From: Dermatemys mawii
Lineage: Eukaryota > Chordata > Testudines > Dermatemydidae
Direction of reading: 5' to 3'
Assembly: GCA_007922305.1 (NCBI GenBank)
Contig: ML677334.1
Span: forward strand, 55,726,720 to 55,790,719
DNA length: 64,000 nucleotides
The position numbers and the translations under genes are program-made. This document shows, piece by piece, positions 36,735 to 47,990 of the stretch (positions are counted from its first letter, which is position 1; every line of letters begins with the position of its first letter). The notes beneath the pieces were generated by a model. That model was given only the letters and a program-made list of their open reading frames with translations, was not told the DNA's origin and made no database searches.

Positions 36735-36950
36735 AGGGCTGCATCTACATTGCAAACCAATAGGGCTCAAACCCTGGATCCTGGCTTAACTCGAGCTCAG
36801 ACTGCCTAGCCCTGCAAGGTACTGGGACTCTGGGTTAGCACAATTGCAGCCCTGGGTAAGTACAATTGCAATGTAGACGCAAGGGGAAATAGGCTTGAGC
36901 CTGGTCTCAAGCATGGACTTGAATTGTAGTATAGATATACCATTGTGGGT
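36735..36950. mobile_element. MITE with 'ctacattgcaa' ends
   Basis: The left end gggctgcatctacattgcaa and the right end aattgtagtatagatatacc are inverted. The interior has 'aactcgagctcagactgcc' and an inner 'gcaatgtagacgcaagggg'. There is no coding capacity. Confidence 0.5.
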
Positions 36951-37486
36951 AACTGGTGCCATTATATGCTCTACTTATACTGAAATACTTCACGCAACCT
37001 TGAACTTTGAGGGAGGGATGGGAGTCAAAAAACACCACAACCCTCTCTAGGAGCCCATCTATATTACCAGAGAAGGGGGCAGGGATAGAAGAAACTAAGC
37101 TAAACTATCTGAATAGAGCTATGATGACAATAAGTATATTAAAACGTCCTCTGTTTTGGTCTGAGTGTTTTGGTTGTATCTGAATCAAATATTTCCAAAT
37201 CAGAGGCAAGGAAAACACACAGTCACAATTAAGTGAAAGAGCAAAAGAACACAAGAACCAAGAAATGCATGTAAGTGGCAAAATCAGGAGGAGGTGACTG
37301 GTAAATGTATCAAGTGTCAGTGAGATTATTTTTAATGGTAACATCCTAATTTTGCAGTCATGTCACGTCAAATGACTATCTTTTAATCAAACTAAACTCA
37401 AATGTTAGCCTAAGTTTCTTTCTAGAATAAACTACAATAATAAGATGTGAAGGCAATAGCCAAAAGTAAGTTGTCTTTGCTTAGAC

Positions 37487-37725
37487 CAGGGGTCTTCAAA
37501 CTTTTCCCCCCATGGCCCCTTTCCATGGAGGGAAAAGTCTGGCGGCTGCCGGGGAGTATGTCCACCAAAATTCTGCCACGGAAAGCGGAAGCTTCCGCTT
37601 TCTGCGGCGGCATTTCGGCAGGACTAAAACAGCCCACCCAGGAGTTCGGCGGTCTCCCGGGTGGGCTCGGCAGCAGCGTCTCGCACACCCCCAGGGGTGT
37701 GTGCACCCCAGTTTGAAGACTGCTG
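37487..37725. mobile_element. Non-autonomous hAT transposon, second copy (239 bp)
   Basis: The inverted ends are caggggtcttcaaac and gtttgaagactgctg. The flanks gcttagac (37479-37486) and gcttagaa (37726-37733) form an 8-bp duplication with one mismatch. It is the same family as 3526-3771, including the 'ggagttcggcggtctcc' block. It carries an extra self-complementary 'agcggaagcttccgct'. Confidence 0.88.
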
Positions 37726-37814
37726 GCTTAGAAACTTATTCTGCCCACATACACTGCAAAGGCTCAGAGCAAACTCTTTATTAGCTTCAGATATTCTGAT
37801 AATTGCATTCTTAT

Positions 37815-38225
37815 GTTTCTAAACTACAAGTGGGGACTTTCTTTCCAGGCCAGAAGATTACAGTGGGGGATGCTGAAATGCCCATAATGATCATGGGAGA
37901 CCTGGTGCATGCCTTGCAGCCATAGCTTATGAAACCTTACACGGGAAACCTGGACAGCAGTAAGGAGTGGTTCAGCAACAGGCTGAGTAGGTGCCGGATG
38001 ACCATGGAATATGCCTTTGGCAGATTAAAGGCGTGCTGGCGATGCCTTTGTGGCAGGTTAGATCCCAATGAGGATAATATTCCCATGGTCATAGCCACAT
38101 GTTGTACATGGCATAATCTCTGTGAAGCTAAGGGTGAAAGGTTTCCTCAGGGGTGGGATGTTGAGGCAGATCACGTGGCTGCTGATTTTGAGCAGCCAGA
38201 TACCAGGGCTATCAGAGGGGCCTAG
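37815..38225 (+). pseudogene. PIF/Harbinger transposase, C-terminal part
   Basis: The frame from 37929 and its upstream continuation (with one stop before 37929) shows 'MPIMIMGDLVHAL', then LMKPYTG, then 'SRCRMTMEYAFGRLKACWR', then 'TCCTWHNLCEAKGE'. This is the last third of a HARBI1-like DDE transposase, including the conserved E in the 'MEYAFGRLK' block. The N-terminal two thirds are absent. A stop at 38223 precedes a shifted frame that still reads 'REALRQHFENKNH', so the true C-terminus was lost by a frameshift. It lies tail to tail with the second Harbinger gene. Confidence 0.85.
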
Positions 38226-38719
38226 CGGGGGCAATTCATATCAGGGAGGCTTTGAGGCAACATTTTGAAAATAAGAACCATTAATGTATATCTCTGTGAT
38301 TGGTGCTGCAATGTTACATTACATATATTTTTCCTAGGAAGCAATGACGACATTTGGGGCTTTACATTTCAGTAAGCAAATAATTACACTGCCTGTGTAT
38401 GTACTGGCAAGTGCCCGTTATCTCAATTTGTAGGAAACAAAAATGGAGTTACTGTTCAAAAACTTCTCTTGTTTAATAAAAGCAACAGCACACACAAAGG
38501 TGCGCTTGGTGGAAAGGAGGTACCATGGAAGGGCAGACTTTCAGACCTGTGTGTATGTCCAGCTATCATTTTGAAAGTTATCTGACGGGGGAATGAAGGG
38601 GAAACCAAGAAGACCCAGAAACAAAGGTGCAGAGAGAGGGTTTTTTGGGGGATGGGGGTGGACTGGCATGTAAAAGAGTTCTCAATGTGCTGCAGGGAGG
38701 GCAGGCACGTCTAATCATT

Positions 38720-40240
38720 CTACAGCATTATTAAGGACTTCAGCATCTGCATTTGGTCCTCCATTACTACCAAGCAGATGATTAAAGTGTCCTTTACAAA
38801 TTTCTGATTTTCTTTTGTGTCCTGCCTTTCTGCTTCCCTCCGCTCCTTGAGTTCCCTTTTCTCTGCACTGAAAAAGTGCAGTACATCCCAAAACATTTGC
38901 TCCGTTTTGGGTGCTTTCTTATCTGGTGGAGGTGCTCGGCCAATATGGGGGTCGGGGGAGAGGTGTCCCGAAGGCCACATCTTCCGAAGCACAAGGAACA
39001 ATGCACAGAAACATGAATTGTAAAGTTCACACATAGCATTGAAACATTTCAGTAAAATACACCCTTTGCAACATAATAATTTTCTCACTGACTCTTGGCA
39101 AGCACACGTCTTGAACACCCAAAGCATGATGAGTGTTGCCTGGGCAGGCGCTCTATATGGGGGGAAAAAGCACACTGCAAGGGTTATGGTGCAGCTGACT
39201 AGGGAAAAAGTTCTAAAATTCTCCACCCTTTTCCACAGGCGGGGGTCATTGTAGCATCATACTCTCATTGCTAAGGGTATGCATGAAAGAGAGTGTACAT
39301 CTACTACATACTTATGGCTTCTGCCCTGCTCCCTATGCTCCTCACCTGTGTGCTGCTTTGGTCCCTGCACAAGTGGTTGCTAAATGGCGTGGGAAAGTTT
39401 CTTACAACGGGGAAAGGAACAAATAAAGCTCTGCTAAGGAACCTTCGGCAGACGATTTCCAAGTATCTCCAGGAAACTTTTCTAGAGATCTCTTGGGAGG
39501 ATTCCCGTGAGATCTCAGCATGCATCAACACCCTGTTCAGCCATAATGATTAGCTGCATGGGCAAAATGTCCGGCACACAGAAACAGCCAGCCATGTACA
39601 TTTCTATACCCTGGACCCAACTCTGCACTACACTAACTACAGCCACTTGCCAGGCATCTCCTTTCCTGTTTCTTGCTTGCTGGAGAGCAACTGCTAAGAC
39701 TGGCTTGACACCTCCAGAGTGGAGAACAGTTCCTGGTTGCCTTCCCCACCAGGAGTTCCACACTGTTGTCTAACTCCACCTCTTCATCAATGACTTCGTC
39801 CTCCAGGTTAGGTCCTCTTTCCACCCCCTCCAGGCCCACCGAAGTATCCAGAGGGCTCTTGGCAGTGGAGGTGGGGGTTGCAACTGAGGATAGCATCCAC
39901 CTCCTTATAGAGCCGGCAAGCTTTAGGGGCACCACCGGAGTGACTGTTTGCCTCCCTTGCCTTATGGTACTGTTACCTCAGCTCCTTTATCTTCGCTCTG
40001 CACTGCAGCATGTCCTGATCACAGTCCTTTTTGCACAAGCCTCGGCAAATCTGCCCATAGATATCAAAATTCCTACAGCTCAAAGACAGCTGAAACTGCA
40101 CAGCCTCCTCTCCCCATATACTGACCAGATCTAGCAGCTCTGCAGTGGTTCAAGAGGGAGAGCGTTTGCTGGGATAACCTGACAAGGTCACCTGGGAAGA
40201 CGTGATGAGACCTCTCCATGCTGAGCCAACAGGAAATGGA
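38720..40240 (-). pseudogene. Harbinger accessory Myb/SANT-like protein, broken
   Basis: The minus strand, in at least three frames, carries the second protein that Harbinger elements need for DNA binding and nuclear import of the transposase. Near 40130-39980 there is 'WGEEAVQFQL' then 'IYGQICRGLC' and QCRAKIKEL, the trihelix Myb/SANT domain. Near 39900-39650 there is an acidic linker ('SVGLEGVERGPNLEDE'). Near 38900-38720 there is a charged C-terminal helix ('ELKERREAERQDTKENQKF'). The longest single frame is 168 codons (38720-39226), but its first part is not homologous, so the gene is interrupted. Confidence 0.75.
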
Positions 40241-40590
40241 ATTTCAAAAATTCCCAGTACTTCTAAGGGAGAGGAGAGCACGGTTGTTTACCTGGCTGCA
40301 GGGAAATGGAATTCAAACTGATGACTAGAGTGGTCAGACTGGGGGTTATGGGACACCTCCTGGAGGCCAAGTAGAGCAATAATATCAAGCGTGGTGCCTA
40401 AACTGGCACTTTGTTGACAAAAAATTTGCGCAGAAAGCCTTATGTCTCTCATCGGGGTGATTTTATTTTGTTGGCGAAACACAGCAGTTTTGCCAACAAA
40501 AGTCGCATCACAGTGTGTACACATTCATTATTTTGTTAACAAAAGCTGCTTTTTGTCATCTCCACTACAGAATTTTGTCAAGGCCAAAGT
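40241..40590. repeat. Harbinger right flank with inverted repeats
   Basis: The non-coding end of the Harbinger element contains 'ggcactttgttgacaaaa' and a 15-bp arm pair at 40466-40480 and 40487-40501 (14 of 15 matching). The tgttgacaaaa-type units are typical of its terminal region. The exact terminus was not fixed. Confidence 0.5.
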
Positions 40591-40896
40591 CTTGTAATAA
40601 AATTTGTCACTCATTGTGCAATACTTGCCAGAAGATATACAATGTGCATTTATAAGAGGGCAATGATATTTATAGGTTTGGTCTCCAGGAGAAGCCCTGC
40701 AGTAGGGAATTTGATTGGAAGGAGTGCTGTTACATAACATTGCTAATACGTTGTATGGGATACACATACTGTACACACTGAGATTTTCCAAGCAGTGAGG
40801 GATTTAGCCACGTCTTCGATTAATCATCACCTAAACCAAATGGTCAAATTCTGCTCTTCATTACATACATTCAACCCTATTTAGTTCCACTAGCTG

Positions 40897-41026
40897 CACA
40901 GGCATTATTGAGTACAGCTTCTTCCACAGTGCACAGTGTCTAAAATTCAGGCATTACAGGCATTACTGTAATTCAGGCAACACAGGCATTACTGAGTACA
41001 GCTTCTTCCACAGTGCCTAAAATTCA
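40897..41026. repeat. Local tandem duplication (about 50 bp)
   Basis: A unit beginning cacaggcattattgagtac at 40897-40950 is repeated at 40981-41026 with a 6-base deletion and few changes. Between them is a short 'aggcatta' repeat. Confidence 0.8.
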
Positions 41027-41640
41027 CTGTCCTACAGAAGTCATAAAAATCACTACCCTAAATAAATTAATTGTGAAGATTTCGCACAAAGATGAAAGAT
41101 TTTTATTGTATTAAATTGATTTGACCTCTAAACCAGACTTGACTGGCAGAAGTGTTCAAAGACTTAGAAGCCACAGTAATACATGGTACTAGTTAACCAA
41201 AATAGGGAGTAAAGAGTATTAACATTCACATCACAAATACATCCAGGAGTCAAAATTGGAAGTGGCAGGGAAGGGAAAAAAGATACTTCCTGATGTGACA
41301 TGTACTTTTCAGCTATGCTAGCCTCATATTAAAATACAAGATCAGAAATAGGTTGCATTGAACCCCAATTAAAAGTTGTGGGCTGTTTTCCACAGAAACA
41401 CAGTAAAAGTGTAGAAAATAGTTTGTCCCCATGTACTTAAGTACTATAATAAAGACTAAATGATTGCCCTTTAGTCTTGCTTTTTCTTTTACATAATCTT
41501 CTGAGTTTCTTCTTTTCTTTAGTTAAAAAAAATTATCTAACTGAGAGAGAGTTTTCTTCCTTGCACACTTTGCACTCTGAGAGTTAGTCCTGAATAGTTC
41601 CAACTAAATCATATGCTATTTGTACAGCAATGTTGTTCTA
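41027..41640. other. Intronic DNA, nothing recognised
   Basis: No supported feature. Confidence 0.4.
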
Positions 41641-41830
41641 TTCCAGGTATATATGCCCCCACCCCCAGCCCCATCATCATAGTACTTTTAAACACCTCAA
41701 CGACCCTATGAGGTAAGGAGGCAATGTTATCCCTGGTGGCTTGCCTACTTTTGCACAGGAAGCTTGAAACAGAGCTATGAATTGAACTTGGGTCCCAAAC
41801 TACTGGACCGTTCTTCCTCCATTAATATAC
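41641..41830 (+). repeat. MIR-like SINE fragment
   Basis: The order of blocks fits MIR: 'acgaccctatgaggtaagg', 'tgttatccc', then 'ttttgcacaggaagc', 'cagagctatgaattgaactt' and gggtcccaaact. Confidence 0.6.
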
Positions 41831-41964
41831 GAATATATTATTCATATATTAATGTAGCTGAATTCTTATGTACCCAAATGATCATCAAAAGTCAGATGAT
41901 GGATACTCTTCAATATTCCCCAAATGAAATGAAATGCCAGGTCTGCAGTAAGACTAATGTAATG

Positions 41965-42345
41965 TTATAAACTAGAGCTGCCTGAAAAAATTTCAAGTTC
42001 TTTTTAAAAATTAGAAAATACCAATTTGACAATCTACATCTTCTGTTGGAATTGTCAGTTTCATCCAATTGTCCAATGGAAACCTGCCTGATTTCTTGAA
42101 AGCTCACCCACCACCCCGCCTGGCAGGCTGCCTTAGTCTCAGAGCCAGGCACTTGGCAATCCCAGCTGGAGCAGAGGCTCTCCAGGTTTCTAGGTTCCCC
42201 ACCTTGTGTGGGATTCTTGGCAGCCCTGGGAGCTTAGGCTCCAGGTAGGGCTTCCAGAGTCTCCAGGCTCTGCAGTAGCCCACCTGGCAGGCAAGCTGTC
42301 AGGAAACAAGGCAGGTTTCCTTGCCTGACTTGCCAATCTCTAAGA
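41965..42345. repeat. Possible interspersed repeat, unclassified
   Basis: The stretch starts 'agagctgcctgaaaaaattt' and passes into a GC-rich block with repeated 'ccaggtttctagg' / 'ccagagtctccaggctctg' phrases. The texture is repeat-like but I cannot name the family. Confidence 0.3.
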
Positions 42346-45300
42346 AAAGCACTACCTGGAATCATACAGCTATTAAACTATGAACTGTTATAAAAGCCAA
42401 ACCTGGGCTATTATGGGGGATTGATACTACACAGGCTACCAATAACCAAGTTCACTTTTTGATTTGGCATTATAAAGAAATTAATCAGTACACATTATAT
42501 TGGCCTATTGTACAATCAGCAGTGTGGTCAATTAATAGATATCCCTTTCAGATTACCCACCAAGAGCTTCATACGTAACAGTACAGCAAATTTGACTACT
42601 TTGATTTCTAGATCCCATCCATTTTTTTGCTTCAAGTTTATGAAAAACAGGAAAGTGTTTTGAAAATGCCACACTGTTTCAATATATGCTCCAGATTTAA
42701 CTCTGGCAAAGAGGTTACATTGAGAACAATGAAACTGTCAAGCAATCATCCAGGGGGCAAAAAGTTAAGAAAAACAATTCAGTTAAATCCCATCCCATTA
42801 TTGCAGCAAAGCTGTAGGTGCATGTTTCAAAAACATCTGTCCAGTTCAGACTGAACAAAGAAATCATGTGCCTGATGCTTCTACAGTAGATTTCAAGATT
42901 GATATCCCACCTCGTCATGAATTAGCTATTTCCTTCCATTTAACTTTACAAGAACAGATAACTATCCAGAATAGTAAGAACTGAAGCTGTAGCACAGGTG
43001 CTTAGGACCACCCACTTCCATAGATTTCACTTGCCATATTTAAGCACATATTGAATAAATGGCACGGAGAAAGCCACCAAAGCACTCAGATGACTTTCTC
43101 TTATACAGCAAGAACAAGGGGACATCCAAGGAAATTAAAATCAATAATTTAGAACACATCCAAGCTGTGGAACTCTGCCACAATATGAGGAAAATAGCAT
43201 AGTAGGATTTAAGAGGACTACATATTTATATAGATAATGCATTCCCAGTTCTCATAAGGTTAAATATAAAGTTAGAAGAAAGGTTTCAGGGTAGATGCTT
43301 GGAGCTCAGACAATTTCCCTCTCAAAGGACAGAGTTGTTCCGGTTCTGGGAATTTTTACACTTTTTTTTCTGAAATATCTGGTCCTGGCTGCTGCTGGAG
43401 ACAGGATACTACTCTAAGTTCATTAGGTCTGATTCAGTATGGCATTTCCTATATTTTTACTCTTAAGACTGTTACAATGCAAAGTATCAAATTCTATCCT
43501 TGATACAGATATTTGCCAAATACAGAAGTAGAAAAGTACTGTACAACCTCCCTTTGGCATACATACATTTGAGAGAGAAAAAGCCAACTCTGTTTTGATC
43601 TATATAATGAAATTAATCCACTTATATCCTGTTCTCTCTGGGAGATTTTCCAATAGCACTATATCCTACCTCAAAATGGCATTTACTGATCCCTTTAAAT
43701 CCTCTCTTCCTGCTTCAAGCCATTACTGGGTCGATAAAAATTATGCACAGTGGGTATTTTGACAACAGGGATAAATACTGAATACTCCCAGAGGGGCAGC
43801 CTCGGTAGAAATGGGGCATTTCAAACCAGTAACTGAAGAATGGTTGACTACTTTATTACTGTTTGCTCCTGCTGAGTTTGTAAGATAGACAGACAAAAAA
43901 TGACCCCTGTAAGCTACCCAAGACTCCTATTATAGAAGTATTTCAAAGTTTACTAAAAAGGAGCTGGTTAAATTAGTCATTGAAAATGTCTATTACTAAG
44001 TTGGCCCCTTTTTGCACACTGATCCCTGTTTCTACAAGTATATTGGATAGTTACAGACTAGTTTATCTGGACAAATTTCATAAAAAGGTTTATTCATGAA
44101 CTGCTTGCTTTGACAGTTCGTGGTGTATGATTGGTCATCTAAGTCACATGATACAACTTCTGTTCCCTGATTAGATAAGCTTTTATTAAAAGGACAAACA
44201 AATGAGAAATACTAAATATGACGACACTGTAGCCCCTGATATTTGGAGGTTCCAGATAAAAGCAAGTTTCTCTGGTCCTTAAGGGTCTGCCTATTAGTGT
44301 GGCTGAAACATGAACAGTCTATCGGAGCAAGGAGCCTGACTGACATGCCCTGGGTAGCCTGCATATGACTGAGACTGCCCAGGCATGAGTGATGGGTAGA
44401 GCAAGGCAGAAAGACATGTTCCATTCTGCAGAGGACATCAATATTTTGAAATCTGGTTGTGTTCAGATTTTGAATGAGAAACCGAACATTTCAGAAGTAT
44501 CCATAAAAGGGAATCAAGTGTCAGGTCTTAGGCAGTCCATTTAGTGTGGTACTGGGTGAGTGAGCTGGCAAGAAACCAGGCGCTCTTGTGATGGAACCCA
44601 GCCTCAGTTCTGGTGGAATTTTGTGCAAGTTGAACCATCTCAGTGAAACATTTTGATTTTGACTAATTGGCAGATTCTTATAAAAATGCTTTGGCAGAAT
44701 TTTTCTGATCAGCTTTAGTGTTGAGCCCAGACAGAGAGGGAGTTGGGAAGAAGAAAGTTAACTGCAGGGAATCTGATGGCAGTCTCTGATGCTCTAGAAG
44801 GGAAGGAGAGATGTGTATAGAGGACCCAGATTCCTCCCAGGTGACCTACAAAGCCACCAAGAGGGGAGGAATAAGTGGACTTTTCCATCCTGAGGAACCA
44901 GGGGTGCTCCAGGAGAGGGCATATTGCATAACTTTGCAGATAATTCATTTGTTCTGAAGTTACATGAATGCTGAGTTTTTCTGAGGTTTTCATGACCACC
45001 AAGCACCCATCAGAATACTTGCAAACAGTGAACAATATAACCCCACTGAAGAAACAACAATGAAACCAAGCTGCCAAACTTACAGCATCTATTTGCTAAT
45101 TATTTTGTAGTTTTCAGTCAGCTGTACTTACTGACTAAGCCACATTAAGTCACGTCAGGAGCCAGACACCAACTAAGAGGAGAAATTTTGGAGTTAAGGA
45201 TCCTAACTGTATGCTTTGGAATGGTGGTGTGCTAACTTTGCAGGGCTGATGTGCAGGAGTGTGACATGGTGGGTGCTCATACACCCTGGTGAACTGAGGT

Positions 45301-46889
45301 TTAAAGAACAGCTCTGGGTCCAGAAGGCCCTGCCCAGCCCACAGTCACCTGGCATGCTCACTTTGGAGGTGGGACTCAAAAGGGAGCAGCTCAGCTGGGT
45401 CCGGTGCACAGAATCCTGCACTGCAAGTTCTTGCAGAGAAGCCGCTTAAGCTCCACGTGGTGGAGACCAGGTCCCACTGCCGAGTCACCATAAGCCCTTT
45501 ACCCCACAGAGGCCGGGAATGATGAATTGCCACTGATGGAGGAAGACCCTTCGGAGCACAGAGAACTCCAGAAGGAATCCAGAAACAGACCAGCGGCATT
45601 GACAGAGGAACAAAAGCCAGGTTGGAAGTGGCCCATGCATAAAGGCACCTGTCCTTCAACCACATATCTGAGCTATTATTCACGGGGTCTTTTAATGTAA
45701 AGAACAACATTGAGAAATAGCTACTACATTTCAATTCATGCCACAATACTTGATGTTTTCTCTGAAGTACGTGAGATGGCATGGGGAATGGGCCCAACCC
45801 AGCAATCCTTACTCAGGGAAAAACCTCACACGGACATCACATGAAAGGCCACACATCAAGACTATTGCATACATGCTGGCTTCAGAGGAAGTTCTGCCCA
45901 GGTAAGGCCAGTAGTCATGCAGGGAAACCCTTCAGGCACTGATGTCTCAGCACAGTGAGGCTGTGCTACCCCCTACAGGTCTGATCCCTCACCCTGCTCA
46001 GTTCAATCCAGCACATCAGGCAACAGTGCTCTAGCAATCTAAGAAAAGTGGGAGGGGGCATGCTTACCCTCACTCTCAAGGAGGCCTTCACCCTCTCTTA
46101 CTGAGGAGATTTAGTATGATGCACCTCCTCAGCCCTATCAGACAGTCTCTTCTGGCAAACCAGAGGAGATGGCTCCTGAAAGAAGCTGGTAGCTGTGCTT
46201 CTGAGACCCATTTAGCTGCTATTCTTCCCCTTTCATTGTTATACACAAAGACAGGGAGCATGAATTGAAAGAGCAAGAAAATTACTCCAGGTGCACAGAG
46301 CAGTGTGGGATAGGAGCAGAGGACAGAAGAGTAGAGTACATGGTAGAGTTGGAAGCAGAGATCACTGAATTAACAGATGGCTCAGGAAGGATTTGAGATC
46401 AATGGAGTTGCTTTCTAAAGGCTCTTAGAGAGACAGTTCAGAAGTGTGTAGAAAACATCTTCACTTTTTTTAAAAAAAACAGAATAAAAAAATACAGCTA
46501 TTTGCAGACTAAAAACTTGTTTTAGTACCAGCACGCTGCCACTGATACAATTAAAGAAAGACACAACATCTTTTTTGAGATAGTTGACAACTTGGGACTT
46601 CCCAAAACTCCAAGCTAGTTCATTGCCAAAAAGCCACAGATATACAGAGCGTAAAGTAAAATAATCCACTTGAAGAGTATATTCAATATCCATATTAAAG
46701 TGATCTCAAATTGAACTGTTTGTTCATAAGTGTTTCAAATTGTTTTACTTAATAGCAACATTTAAGTGACCATATTTTTAGAAGAGACACCATAATCGGG
46801 GACAATAAGCAGCAGGGAGGTGCTGTAAAGAGATGCAGATGTTTGGAATAAAAAGAGTTTCTCCCATCAATGCAGGGTAGTGTAAATAC
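42346..46889. other. Intronic DNA, nothing recognised
   Basis: No exon, transposon end or RNA gene could be supported. The 150-codon minus-strand frame at 45345-45797 shows no known domain. Confidence 0.4.
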
Positions 46890-46995
46890 CACAGTAAGTT
46901 GATCTAAGCTACCTCGACTCCAGCTTCATAATTCACGTAGCTGGAGTTGCATAACTTAGGTTGACTTGAACCCATACTGTAGAAAAGGCCTTAGG
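46890..46995. mobile_element. Harbinger-type MITE fragment
   Basis: The stretch contains 'aagttgatctaagctacc' and a stem 'ctccagctt...tagctggag', then 'ataacttaggttgac' and a 'ctgtagaaaaggcc' end. The same arrangement occurs at 17780-17865. Confidence 0.55.
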
Positions 46996-47213
46996 TAGCA
47001 GCAAAAGATACTCAACGAACGCAAGTCATAGCATGGGGCAACTCCTTGATCATATGCTGATTGCTGCACTGTAGTATAGAAGTGTGATGGTCCCATTCCA
47101 CTGCTCCCCTCCCCATAAAAAACCCACATCACACCCTCTCAACAAATCATTCTTTTACCTTAAAGCAGCAGCTTAAAGCAATGGAGGCAATACAGTTAAA
47201 AAAGCTATTTTAC

Positions 47214-47334
47214 CTGTATGATGTTCTTCAATCCAGGCCTGCAGGTACATGAAGAGGAATAGACCTGCTACTCCAAACATCAATACAGTCACAAAGACTT
47301 GTCTCAGGTTCATGACCTTGTCAGAGGGCTGCAT
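47214..47334 (-). CDS. CHST9, first coding exon (residues 1-40)
   Basis: This exon encodes the start of carbohydrate sulfotransferase 9 (GalNAc-4-O-sulfotransferase 2). The enzyme moves sulfate from PAPS to the 4-hydroxyl of N-acetylgalactosamine on N- and O-glycans in the Golgi. The translation begins [12 protein letters not shown] and ends [13 protein letters not shown], which I recognise as the CHST9 N-terminus. Residues 13-32 form one hydrophobic segment, the signal anchor of a type II Golgi protein with a short cytoplasmic tail. The exon stops after codon 40 plus one base at a GTAAAA donor (47213-47208), so the intron is phase 1. I chose the ATG at 47334 because it gives the family's N-terminus and has G at -3. 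The stem and catalytic domains, with the PAPS-binding motifs, are not in this exon and were not found elsewhere in the window. The paralogue CHST8 is less likely because the MQPS and WIEE blocks fit CHST9. Confidence 0.88.
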
Positions 47335-47335
47335 T

Positions 47336-47359
47336 TCAGCTCCTTTCAGAAGGCTGCAT
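47336..47359 (-). promoter_or_regulatory. Upstream ORF overlapping a duplicated start region
   Basis: An ATG at 47359 opens a 7-codon frame, MQPSERS, then TGA. Its first four residues equal those of CHST9, and the DNA around it closely repeats the true start. The stop is separated from the real ATG by one base, so ribosomes translating it would need to reinitiate or be bypassed by leaky scanning. Confidence 0.55.
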
Positions 47360-47389
47360 GATTCACTTTCCAATAGGTTCTTAATTTAG

Positions 47390-47407
47390 CTATATCATCT
47401 TTAGCAT
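47390..47407 (-). promoter_or_regulatory. Second short upstream ORF
   Basis: ATG at 47407 followed by four codons and TAG. It lies in the 5' leader of the inferred exon and could lower translation of the main frame. Presence is direct; any effect is inference. Confidence 0.35.
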
Positions 47408-47814
47408 CCTTTCCTTTGAGACAGCAATTTGGAATAAAAGAATGACGCAAGAACCAGCTGTATCTCTTAAGTGGCTTTTCTTCAGGAGAACCTGTGTAAA
47501 TATAAAGCATAATGGTCACATAAGCTACTAAGCGAGGGGGACTGGCAACACTTGAATTTATGTCCATAGTCCTAACAATTTTAACATAATACTGACACTT
47601 CCCTAATGAATCTCAAAGACATTTGATCTTTTTTTTTTCCTGGAGTGAAGGCAAAATCTATTATATACAGTCAGAGTATTCATCTCTGTGAATGTGCAAT
47701 ATGGAGCATCATAGAAGGGGGAGAAGAAAACCCCACACCTGAAGCCAAGACCAGCGGCTGACACACAGCTCCCCACAATCTATCACTTCATCCCATTAGC
47801 TATAAAATTAAAGG

Positions 47815-47990
47815 ACATGGAATGGGTTACCTAGGGAGATGGTGGAATCTCCCTAGGTAACCCATGGTTTTTAAGGTCACACCTGACAAAGCCCTGGCTG
47901 GGATGATTTAGTTGGGTATTGGTCCTGCTTTGAGCAGGGGGTTGGACTAGATGACCTCCTGAGGTCCCTCCCCACCCTGATATTCTAGGA
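47815..47990 (+). mobile_element. CR1 LINE 3' end with an internal palindrome
   Basis: This is a CR1 tail in plus orientation: 'gacaaagccctggctgggat', 'tggtcctgctttgagcaggg', 'ggttggactagatgacctcc', ending 'cctgatattctagg'. At 47822-47865 it contains a perfect 19-bp inverted repeat with a 6-base loop that is not part of the usual CR1 tail. Confidence 0.88.

Larger units (their letters stand above)
47335..47491 (-). other. CHST9 exon 2, 5' untranslated part
   Basis: An acceptor (tatatttacacag, with a pyrimidine-leaning upstream tract) places the exon start at 47491, giving a 278-base exon with 157 bases of leader. The leader holds two upstream ATGs, at 47407 and 47359. A weaker alternative acceptor exists near 47419. 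The boundary is inferred from splice consensus only. Confidence 0.55.

Noticed and set aside
45345..45797. 150-codon minus-strand frame
   Set aside because: Translation shows no known domain and the region has no supporting splice sites or conservation that I can judge.
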